NCBI GenBank assembly: GCA_007133845.1
Contig: SLLY01000065.1
Coordinates: forward strand, 1-15,225
Length of the DNA: 15,225 nucleotides
Reading direction: 5' to 3'
DNA from: Candidatus Woesearchaeota archaeon
GTDB taxonomy: Archaea; Nanobdellota; Nanobdellia; CSSed11-243R1
Positions 7,763 through 14,496 of this stretch are shown here, piece after piece. Under the pieces are notes generated by a model, which was given only the letters and a program-made list of their open reading frames with translations, was not told the DNA's origin and made no database searches. Position 1 is the first letter of the stretch, and every line of letters begins with the position of its first letter. The position numbers and the translations under genes are program-made.

Positions 7763-8650
7763 ATGAAAATACATCAAAAAATAATGGAATTTATATCAAA
7801 AAATGTTTATTCTAAAAATGAATTTGAATTTAAAATAGATAACTTCAAAATTTTCAAAGATGTAGAATCGATTGGAAATGTTTATGCTGTAGATGGTGGT
7901 TGTGGGGTGTTGTGCGATTGTGGAAGTTACATAATTTCCAAAATAAAAATTGGTGTAACTTGTTATGAAAATATGAAGAGAGTTTCAAGCAGCGAAAAGG
8001 TGGATGAATATTATGTTTTTGCACAAAAGACTGATTCTGGAAATGTTATAAAGATATTTCCTGAAATAGAAATAAATGAAAATGAAATAAAAAAATGTAA
8101 AATAGAAGAAGTTCAAAATGAAATTAGAAGATATTTAGAGTGGAAAAAAATTGAAGAATTGTCTGAAAAAATAACTAGTAATGATGTAATTCTAGCTGAT
8201 GGATTTTTTGAGAAAATAAAAAATGAACATAATATAGTTTTTGTTTGTAAAACTAGTAGACTTCGTTCAAAAAGTGGAAGGCCTTTGCTTAGTTGTTTGA
8301 ATGATGTAAGTAAAGAAAGTATAAAGAATGAAAAATGGATGTACAAAATTTCTGAAAATGAATATATTGTTAAATTTCATGAAAAAAGTAGATTTTGTTA
8401 TAAAGTAAGTGTGAAGAATCTAAATAATATAGAATACTTATTGGGTGTGGTAGCGTATTATTCTAAAGATCCTGAGATAATCGGTTATCCATATCCTTTG
8501 TTGAGAGTTGATAAAATTGCAAGAATTAGAAATGATGAAAAGAAAACTGAAAACAGAAAATTAAAAAATAATAAATTTGGAAAATTTTTAGTTAGTGATG
8601 AAGATGCGGCTATAATGCACGAACTTCTGGATAAAAGAATGTATAGGTGA
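7763..8650 (+). CDS. nurA: DNA end-resection nuclease NurA
   Basis: NurA is the nuclease that works with the HerA translocase to degrade the 5' strand at double-strand breaks. The 295-residue protein has the family landmarks: VYAVDGG (Asp44, metal ligand), an acidic helix around Glu116-Glu120, VILADGFF (Asp146), and the C-terminal block DPEIIGYPYPLLRVDKIARI (236-255). A late His286 in IMHELLDKRM fits the C-terminal histidine ligand reported for this family, as far as I recall it. VDGG replaces the more usual VDGS. The protein carries an unusually cysteine-rich patch, GGCGVLCDCG (45-54), right after the first ligand. It starts one base after rnhB and ends 6 bp before herA, so it is almost certainly co-transcribed with both. 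Confidence 0.93.
   Translation: MKIHQKIMEFISKNVYSKNEFEFKIDNFKIFKDVESIGNVYAVDGGCGVLCDCGSYIISKIKIGVTCYENMKRVSSSEKVDEYYVFAQKTDSGNVIKIFPEIEINENEIKKCKIEEVQNEIRRYLEWKKIEELSEKITSNDVILADGFFEKIKNEHNIVFVCKTSRLRSKSGRPLLSCLNDVSKESIKNEKWMYKISENEYIVKFHEKSRFCYKVSVKNLNNIEYLLGVVAYYSKDPEIIGYPYPLLRVDKIARIRNDEKKTENRKLKNNKFGKFLVSDEDAAIMHELLDKRMYR
8646..8650 (+). promoter_or_regulatory. Ribosome binding site of herA
   Basis: GGTGA lies inside the last codons of nurA, 6 nt before ATG at 8657. This decides between that ATG and an in-frame TTG at 8651, which would leave no room for a binding site. The overlap with the nurA stop suggests the two genes are translationally coupled. Confidence 0.75.
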
Positions 8651-8656
8651 TTGAAA

Positions 8657-10207
8657 ATGACTATTGGTAAAATAATTGGTGGAAGTATTGGAGAAAAAAT
8701 ATTGATACGGTTAAAATCTAATGCTTCTGTGGATGTAGGAGATATTGTGGTTTGTGAGGACACAAAAACAAAAGAAAAATTCTTTTTAAAAATAATTAAT
8801 ATAGGTATTTCTTCACTTATATCTAATCAATTTGTAGAAGATATAGCTGGGCAAAATTTAGAACATGATACGGATTACAACCTTTTTGATTCTGACGATA
8901 GATTTTATAAAATGTGTGAGGCAAAAATTCTAAAAGTAAAGAGAGAAGGTAAATTATTTCCCGCGCGTTCTCTACCTAATTATTTTATGGATATTAAAAA
9001 AATAAATGAAGAAGAGTTTGATTTTATAAACAAGGGAGGAGAAATTGAGATAGGGAATTTAAGACTTGGAACAGAATCTTTTGAAGGAATAAAACTCGCA
9101 CTTCCCGCAAAGAAATTGATTTCACATCACATGCTTGTTGTTGCAGCTACAGGTAAAGGTAAAAGTAATTTTTCAAAAGTTTTTTTGAGTGGTGTTTTAA
9201 AACTTGATAATTATGCTTCTGTTGTTTTTGACCCACACAATGAATACTATGGAGGTTCTGGAGAAAAGGGTTTACGAGACCATCCTCTAAAAGACAACGT
9301 TGTTTATTTTTCTCCAAGATATGAAAAAATACCTGGAGCGGAAAATCTTGCTATACCTACATCCGAATTAGAACCTGATGATTTTTTTGGTATAGTAAAT
9401 TTAAGTAGCGCTCAAAAAGAAGCTATGATGTTAATTTTTAGAGAATATAAAAATGAATGGATTAAAAAATTGCTAACTGAAAGCATTGAAAATTTTATGA
9501 AAATATTTGGAGAAAAAATACATAGAGCTACTTTTGCTACGTTGAAAAGAAAGATTCAACATGCATTGGAACTTGAGGGAAGCAAAGGACTTGTTTTTTC
9601 TATTGATGAAGCTTCGGGAGTTTCCGTTTACAAAAAAGTGAAAAATGCAGTTAGTGAAAGGAAAATTGTTATAGTAGACACTTCAATGATAGGTGATGAA
9701 ACGGAAAAGATTGTTGCTTCTTCTATATTAAATAGAGTTTTTAGAAAATATAGAGTTGCAAAACAAAAAAGTCCTGAAGTATTCTCTAAAATGCCTGAAG
9801 TGTTAGTAGTATTTGAAGAAGCTCCAAGAGTTATTGGCTCAGAGGTTTTATCTGAGGGTAAAAATATTTTTGAAAGAATAGCGAGAGAAGGTAGAAAGTT
9901 TAAGGTTGGTTTGTGTGCGATAACTCAAATGCCTTCTCTAATTTCAGGGGAAATATTATCTCAAATGAATACAAAAGTTATATTGGGACTTCCAGCTCCT
10001 GCAGATAGAAATGCTGTTATAAATTCTGCTGCACAAAACATAGGAGATGAGAATATTGAAATACAGATGTTGGATAAAGGAGAGGCTATAATAACTTCTC
10101 CTTTCATTGATTTTCCAATGCCTGTAAAGATATTTTTATTTGAAGATGTGTTAAAAGATTTTAAGGTGGAAAACCCTGACAAGAAGATAACTCTTTCCAT
10201 AGAATAA
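8657..10207 (+). CDS. herA: HerA-type DNA translocase ATPase
   Basis: HerA forms a hexameric ring that pumps double-stranded DNA and drives NurA. The 516-residue protein begins with a HAS-barrel-like beta region (about 1-90), the part that docks NurA in studied archaea. The P-loop is AATGKGKS (163-170), followed by VVFDPHNEY (189-197, usually DPHGEY). The Walker B strand is VLVVFEEAPRVI (382-393). The arginine-finger and sensor region is IAREGRKF then TQMPSLISGEILSQMNTK. Two oddities are the first P-loop glycine replaced by alanine, and EEAP where EEAH or DEAH is common. Both can be tolerated in this superfamily. It follows nurA directly and ends flush against a convergent membrane gene, with no base between the two stop codons. 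Confidence 0.95.
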   Translation: MTIGKIIGGSIGEKILIRLKSNASVDVGDIVVCEDTKTKEKFFLKIINIGISSLISNQFVEDIAGQNLEHDTDYNLFDSDDRFYKMCEAKILKVKREGKLFPARSLPNYFMDIKKINEEEFDFINKGGEIEIGNLRLGTESFEGIKLALPAKKLISHHMLVVAATGKGKSNFSKVFLSGVLKLDNYASVVFDPHNEYYGGSGEKGLRDHPLKDNVVYFSPRYEKIPGAENLAIPTSELEPDDFFGIVNLSSAQKEAMMLIFREYKNEWIKKLLTESIENFMKIFGEKIHRATFATLKRKIQHALELEGSKGLVFSIDEASGVSVYKKVKNAVSERKIVIVDTSMIGDETEKIVASSILNRVFRKYRVAKQKSPEVFSKMPEVLVVFEEAPRVIGSEVLSEGKNIFERIAREGRKFKVGLCAITQMPSLISGEILSQMNTKVILGLPAPADRNAVINSAAQNIGDENIEIQMLDKGEAIITSPFIDFPMPVKIFLFEDVLKDFKVENPDKKITLSIE

Positions 10208-10546
10208 TTATTTAGATATTAATCCGCCTAGGAAACCAGCTGCTGTTGCTGCAGCAACACCTGTTATTCCAAATATTGTTTTAGCAATACCTATTGGTTC
10301 TATATCTCCATATATAGCAAACCCAGTAATACTTGTATTCCCAAAGAACTCTAATGCTCCAAGTGGCGTTCTATAAAAAAGCAATGCACCCAATAAAGAA
10401 ATAGACAATCCTGCGAAAACACCTACTATTGCGCTTTTTGATATAATCCCTGATATGAAACCGGCAACGAGAGGACCTATTAATATTAACTCCTTAAGAA
10501 AAAAAAGTATTCCAAGTCCAATAATCACTGCAAGTACAAATGACAT
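10208..10546 (-). CDS. Small glycine-rich membrane protein
   Basis: This is a 112-residue hydrophobic protein with three or four membrane segments: about 2-22, 26-58 (GPLVAGFISGI then a long apolar run), and 88-110 (a glycine/alanine-rich helix ending GGLISK). The GPLVAGFISG pattern recalls small archaeal membrane families such as DUF5518, but this is a weak resemblance. The stop codon abuts the herA stop. Its presence on the opposite strand separates nurA-herA from mre11-rad50. A TATA-like TTTTTATATCC on the minus strand (10576-10566) lies about 25 nt before the ATG, which fits a leaderless transcript. Function unknown. Confidence 0.75.
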   Translation of the reverse strand: MSFVLAVIIGLGILFFLKELILIGPLVAGFISGIISKSAIVGVFAGLSISLLGALLFYRTPLGALEFFGNTSITGFAIYGDIEPIGIAKTIFGITGVAAATAAGFLGGLISK

Positions 10547-10606
10547 GTATTATATAAATATTTAAGGATATAAAAATATTATTGATTTATATAAACTGAT
10601 GATATT
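10547..10606. promoter_or_regulatory. Divergent promoter region between the small membrane gene and the HEXXH gene
   Basis: This 60-bp spacer is almost pure A/T. TTTATATAAA (10586-10595) and TTATATAAATATTTAA (10550-10565) are good TATA-like sequences, and the minus-strand TTTTTATATCC is at 10576-10566. For the plus-strand gene at 10607, the upstream box would give a leader of about 25 nt; the downstream one is too close to the start. For the minus-strand gene, the fit is a leaderless start. Several overlapping boxes make exact assignment uncertain. Confidence 0.45.
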
Positions 10607-11293
10607 ATGAAATTCGAATTTGAAATAAGTGAATCTCTATCTTATTATAAGTTTCTCATAGATTACAAAAAGAATAATGAATTAATAAAAATGAAGAATA
10701 AAATTTCTTCTAAGAAAATTGAAGAATTTTTTTTTAATAAAAGTGTTGAAGAAATTACTAAAGAAATTAATATTTCTAAAGAAGTATTAGAAGAATTTAA
10801 TAAAATTTATATTTCTAGAATTGACGAACTTAAAAAAACAAAAAATGTTTTGGAGAATCATATTTCGCTTATAAAAAAAGAGTGGATTGAAGAAATAACC
10901 GAATATTTTGGAATTAATAATTCTTTTAATATTTCAGTTGTGATAATTTTGAACTTTAATAAAAAACGAAATGGTTCTGCTAATATGAAAAATATTGTAG
11001 TTTTAGAACCGGATAGTCTTGTTAATGCTAATTTAGAATTAATAAAAAGAAATGTTTTCATTATTTTTCATGAGGCACTTCACATATTAATACGTAAATC
11101 AAAAAAATTTGAAAAAATAAAAAAAGATGTGTATCTTGAAGAGGCTATTATAGAAGCAATAACAAATTATTATTTTTATCCTGACTTAAAAATTCTGAAT
11201 TATAAAATAAAAAATCTTTCAGGTGTTCCTAAAGATATTTGTATAAAGGCAAAAAAAATAATAAAAAGAAATAAAAAGAACTGGGTTGATTAA
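10607..11293 (+). CDS. HEXXH-motif protein, probable zinc metallopeptidase (gluzincin-like)
   Basis: I do not recognise a named family. The 228-residue protein is soluble, has no signal peptide and is lysine-rich. Residues 150-163 read VFIIFHEALHILIR, a classic buried helix carrying HEXXH (His155, Glu156, His159). Glutamates at 178-179 in YLEEAIIEAI, about 20 residues further on, sit where gluzincins place the third zinc ligand. The first 100 residues are helical and charged. The C-terminus (about 214-225) is strongly basic, which could bind nucleic acid. It is the first gene of the mre11-rad50 block, 29 bp before mre11, and is probably co-transcribed with it. This invites comparison with proteases that clear protein-DNA crosslinks, but sequence relation to SprT/Spartan is not visible. 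A zinc protein without protease activity is also possible. Confidence 0.7.
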   Translation: MKFEFEISESLSYYKFLIDYKKNNELIKMKNKISSKKIEEFFFNKSVEEITKEINISKEVLEEFNKIYISRIDELKKTKNVLENHISLIKKEWIEEITEYFGINNSFNISVVIILNFNKKRNGSANMKNIVVLEPDSLVNANLELIKRNVFIIFHEALHILIRKSKKFEKIKKDVYLEEAIIEAITNYYFYPDLKILNYKIKNLSGVPKDICIKAKKIIKRNKKNWVD

Positions 11294-11312
11294 TTTATTG
11301 TATTTTGTAAAA

Positions 11313-11316
11313 GGAG
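11313..11316 (+). promoter_or_regulatory. Ribosome binding site of mre11
   Basis: GGAG within AAAAGGAGAATACT lies exactly 6 nt before the ATG at 11323. It sits in the 29-bp gap after the HEXXH gene. No convincing TATA box is seen in this gap, so mre11 is likely read from the upstream promoter. Confidence 0.7.
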
Positions 11317-11322
11317 AATACT

Positions 11323-12498
11323 ATGAAATTTATACATTTAACCGACACACATTTAGGTAGAAAGGATGGAAATCTAGAAGAACGTAAAAAAGATTATTTT
11401 AACTCTTTTAAACAGGTTATTGATTATGCTATTGAAAACAAAATTAATTTTATTCTCCATACAGGAGATTTATTCGATAAAGCTCGTCCATCAATAAAGA
11501 CACTTGTATTTACAGTAAAGCAACTTGAAAGATTGAAAAGAAATGGAATACCTGTTTTTTTGGTTCCGGGTTCTCATGATGTTGGCGTGGGAGAAACTGT
11601 GGTTACTTTACTTCATGAACTTAATCTAATAAAAAATCTTTCAGAAAAAAAATATTATAAAAATGAGGAGAATACGATAATTCTCGATGGGGAATTATTT
11701 GAGGGTGTTTTTTTATGTGGCGTTTTGGGAAAGCGTTCTAATATAGAAGAGATATACAAAAGGTTGAAACCTTCAGAAAAAGGGACTTATAGAATATTTG
11801 CATTTCATCATATTGTATCTGATGTAAACGAAAAATTTTCAGACATACCTACATCTTTACTTCCAAAAAATTTTGACTATTATGGTGGGGGACATTGGCA
11901 TGGTTTTTTCAAAACTAATTATGATAAAGGAATCATTGTTTACCCGGGTTCTACTGAATATAATGATTTAAGAGAAATAGAAAAAGACGATGATAAATTT
12001 TTTTGTGTTGTTGACACAGAAACAAATTCTATTGAAAAAATAAAACTAAAAACACGAAAACATGTCGTTAGAAAAATAGATTGTGATGGTTTAGATGCTA
12101 AAGATGTTGCAGAAAAATGTATCAAAAAAATTGGGGAAGCAATTTCAGACGCTGTATTAATAATAAAGCTTAAGGGTGCATTAAAAAAGGGAACTAAAGC
12201 TGAGATAGATAGAAATAAAATTTTAAACTGGGCTAGAGATAATGGTTTTTTAACAACTAGAATATATATTGGAAATCTAGAAAATCCTGGAAAGCCTTCT
12301 GTGGGAAGAGATAAAAAAACTCCAAAGGAAATAGAAAAAGAATATCTTGAAAATCAAAAATACGAAAAGAATGAAATAAAATTAGCTAGAGATATGATAA
12401 ATCTTCTTGGAGATGTATCAGGTAAAGAATCTGAAACAGCTAAAGATAATGCAATAGAACAAATTAAGGGTGTTTTGATTGAAAATAAAAAAGATTAG
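11323..12498 (+). CDS. mre11: DNA double-strand break nuclease Mre11
   Basis: Mre11 is the manganese-dependent nuclease that pairs with Rad50 to process DNA breaks. The 391-residue protein has the calcineurin-like phosphoesterase motifs in order: LTDTHLG (Asp8, His10), HTGDLFD (Asp49), VPGSHDVG (82-89), FAFHHIV (His162/163) and GGGHWHGF (His191, His193), then YPGSTEY. The notable change is Ser84 in the third motif, where the well studied Pyrococcus enzyme has the metal-binding asparagine of GNHD; catalytic His85 is kept. The C-terminal part (about 230-390) is charged and helical, as expected for the capping and Rad50-binding regions. The last 20 bp overlap the start of rad50, which implies translational coupling and matched synthesis of the two partners. 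Confidence 0.96.
   Translation: MKFIHLTDTHLGRKDGNLEERKKDYFNSFKQVIDYAIENKINFILHTGDLFDKARPSIKTLVFTVKQLERLKRNGIPVFLVPGSHDVGVGETVVTLLHELNLIKNLSEKKYYKNEENTIILDGELFEGVFLCGVLGKRSNIEEIYKRLKPSEKGTYRIFAFHHIVSDVNEKFSDIPTSLLPKNFDYYGGGHWHGFFKTNYDKGIIVYPGSTEYNDLREIEKDDDKFFCVVDTETNSIEKIKLKTRKHVVRKIDCDGLDAKDVAEKCIKKIGEAISDAVLIIKLKGALKKGTKAEIDRNKILNWARDNGFLTTRIYIGNLENPGKPSVGRDKKTPKEIEKEYLENQKYEKNEIKLARDMINLLGDVSGKESETAKDNAIEQIKGVLIENKKD
12469..12472 (+). promoter_or_regulatory. Ribosome binding site of rad50 (decides a TTG start)
   Basis: GGTG lies inside the end of mre11, 6 nt before TTG at 12479. An in-frame TGA immediately precedes that TTG (12476-12478), so no earlier start exists, and there is no ATG before the conserved N-terminus. 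The same GGTG-to-start spacing is found at the giant surface gene. Confidence 0.75.
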
Positions 12499-14467
12499 AT
12501 TAAAAAACATTAGATCTCATAAAGAAAGTTTAGTAAAATTAGAGGAAGGCATAAGTGTTTTTACAGGGAGAACTGGTTCTGGAAAATCTAGTGTTCTTGT
12601 TGGGATTGAATACGCTCTTTTTGGTTCTGATATAAATCTTTCAAATAAAGATATATTAAGAAGAAATAAGCAGAAAGGTTTTGTAGAGTTGGAATTCGAG
12701 CAGGATGGAGACACATATAACATTAAAAGGGGATTAAAACGAACAGGTAAAACAATAAGTGTTGATTCCTCAGAATTGAGCATTACAAAAAATGAAAGGT
12801 TGCTTCCAATTATTGGAAGGGCTGGAGATTTAGACAGTAGAATTTTAGAGGTTTTGAATTATCCAAAAGGTGTCAAAGCTAAAGAAATATTTGAAATAAC
12901 AAGTTATACCAAACAGGATGAAATAAGGGTTCTTATAGAAATGAGTGCTGAAAAAAGGCAGGAGTATTTAGATAAAATTCTTCAACTTTCAAAATATAAA
13001 ACAACTTGGGAAAATATGAAAGACGTTGTATCTTATTTTAAAATGGAAGCTGTGGAGATAAAAGGGAATTTAGAAAATTTTGATAAAATTAAAAAGGAGA
13101 AAGATGAAATAGAAAATAGAATAAAATTGGTTAAAGAGGTTATTGAAAAATTAAATTCTAAATTAAAGATTAAAAAAGATGATGTCGAAAAAATAAAAAC
13201 GGATATTTCTGAACTTGAAAATGAAAGAATTGTTGAATTGGAAAAGCGTAGAAAGTATGATGAAATTCAAGGGAGTATTTCAAATTTAAAAGATGAAAAA
13301 GAAAAATTAAGTAATGAATTAATCAATACTAAAAAAGAAATTAAAGAAATTAAAGAAAAAATAAAAAGTGATGTTCCAGAACTTGAAAAACTGAAAGAAG
13401 AAAAAATAGAAAATGAAAAAATGATTGAACTTTTGGAAAAAGAAAAAATAGAACTAGATTCTGAATTTAAAGAAATAAAACGATTGGGAAAAGGAAAATG
13501 TCCTGTATGCAAACAGGAAGTTACAGAAAATCATTTAGAAAGTTTGAATGATGAATTTGATAACAAAAAAAATGATTTAGAAAATAATATATCAAAATGT
13601 AATGAAAAAGTATCAGAATTAAATCCAAAAATAAAATTAGCTAATGAACAAGAAAAGCTAAGGGATAAATTAAACTTGATGAATGAAAAACAAAAAGAGT
13701 ATGAAAAAAGACTTGAAGAAAATAAAAAAGAAATTGAAAGTTTAAAGTCTAAAGAAATAAAATTTGATAATGAATATTTAAAAAGTATTGAATCAAAACT
13801 AAAAGAAAAAAAACAAAGTGAAACAGAAATTGTATCTAAAATTGAATCAGTTTCAAAAGAAATTTCATTAAGAACTGAGGAGTTGGAAGATAAAAAAAAC
13901 GAATTCGAATCAAAGAAAAAACAAATTTTGGATTTAGAAATAAAGAAAGAAAAAATAAAAAAATTGAAATCTACAATTGATTTGCTTCTAAGAATGAGAG
14001 AAGACATAAGGAATATAAGAGAAGTTGTAAGAAGAAGATTTTTAGAAGATTTCAGACAGGAATTCCAAAAGAAGTTTGAAGAGATTAGAAAATATGAAGA
14101 AGAGTATACCGTAGATGTTAAAAGCGATTACGAACCTATTGCTTTCTCTTCTGATGGTGAAGAAGTCCCTATAAGCAGTTTATCAGGTGGTGAAAAAACG
14201 AGTGTGGCTCTTTCTTACAGACTCGCTCTGGCAGATATAGCTGCACAAATATCAGATATACGTCCAAGCGAACTTTTGATACTTGACGAACCTACAACTG
14301 GATTTGATAAAGAAGATATAAAAGCCCTTCCAGAAGCTTTGAAAAATATAAAAACAATTCCTCAGATAATAATAGTTAGTCATGAAGAAGAATTGAAAAA
14401 TGCTGCAGATTACAAATTTGAAGTTAGCAAAGAACAGAATATCAGCAATATTTCAAGAATTGAATGA
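12479..14467 (+). CDS. rad50: DNA double-strand break repair ATPase Rad50 (short form)
   Basis: Rad50 is an SMC-like ATPase that tethers DNA ends and controls Mre11. The 662-residue protein has all catalytic parts: IRLKNIRSH near the N-terminus, Walker A GRTGSGKSS (30-38), Q-loop Gln146 in YTKQDE, zinc hook CPVC (341-344) at the middle, signature LSGGE (568-572), Walker B LLILDEP (599-605) and switch His635 in IVSHEEE. Coiled coils run about 190-340 and 350-500. These arms are about 150 residues each, shorter than in the 882-residue Pyrococcus protein, so the tether should span less distance. Translation starts at TTG, within mre11. Residues in the arms are mostly Lys, Glu and Ile, encoded by A-rich DNA, which leaves long empty frames on the other strand that are not genes. 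Confidence 0.97.
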   Translation: MKIKKIRLKNIRSHKESLVKLEEGISVFTGRTGSGKSSVLVGIEYALFGSDINLSNKDILRRNKQKGFVELEFEQDGDTYNIKRGLKRTGKTISVDSSELSITKNERLLPIIGRAGDLDSRILEVLNYPKGVKAKEIFEITSYTKQDEIRVLIEMSAEKRQEYLDKILQLSKYKTTWENMKDVVSYFKMEAVEIKGNLENFDKIKKEKDEIENRIKLVKEVIEKLNSKLKIKKDDVEKIKTDISELENERIVELEKRRKYDEIQGSISNLKDEKEKLSNELINTKKEIKEIKEKIKSDVPELEKLKEEKIENEKMIELLEKEKIELDSEFKEIKRLGKGKCPVCKQEVTENHLESLNDEFDNKKNDLENNISKCNEKVSELNPKIKLANEQEKLRDKLNLMNEKQKEYEKRLEENKKEIESLKSKEIKFDNEYLKSIESKLKEKKQSETEIVSKIESVSKEISLRTEELEDKKNEFESKKKQILDLEIKKEKIKKLKSTIDLLLRMREDIRNIREVVRRRFLEDFRQEFQKKFEEIRKYEEEYTVDVKSDYEPIAFSSDGEEVPISSLSGGEKTSVALSYRLALADIAAQISDIRPSELLILDEPTTGFDKEDIKALPEALKNIKTIPQIIIVSHEEELKNAADYKFEVSKEQNISNISRIE

Positions 14468-14488
14468 TTTTTTTCAATTAAATTTTTT
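14468..14488 (+). terminator. T-rich transcription terminator after rad50
   Basis: Seven T (14468-14474) follow directly on the rad50 stop codon, and six more T lie at 14483-14488. Archaeal RNA polymerase stops at such T runs without needing a hairpin. The convergent gene ends at 14497, so this short gap separates the two transcripts. Confidence 0.7.
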
Positions 14489-14496
14489 AATTTATT

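Noticed and set aside
12517-14007. Minus-strand frames of 81-158 codons opposite rad50.
   Set aside because: They are empty frames opposite Lys/Glu-rich coiled coil or ATPase codons and give Ser/Phe-rich nonsense.
14468-14496. Inverted repeat AATTAAATTTTTTAATTT as a hairpin terminator.
   Set aside because: It is pure A/T, weak as a stem, and likely by chance in such DNA. The T runs alone explain termination.
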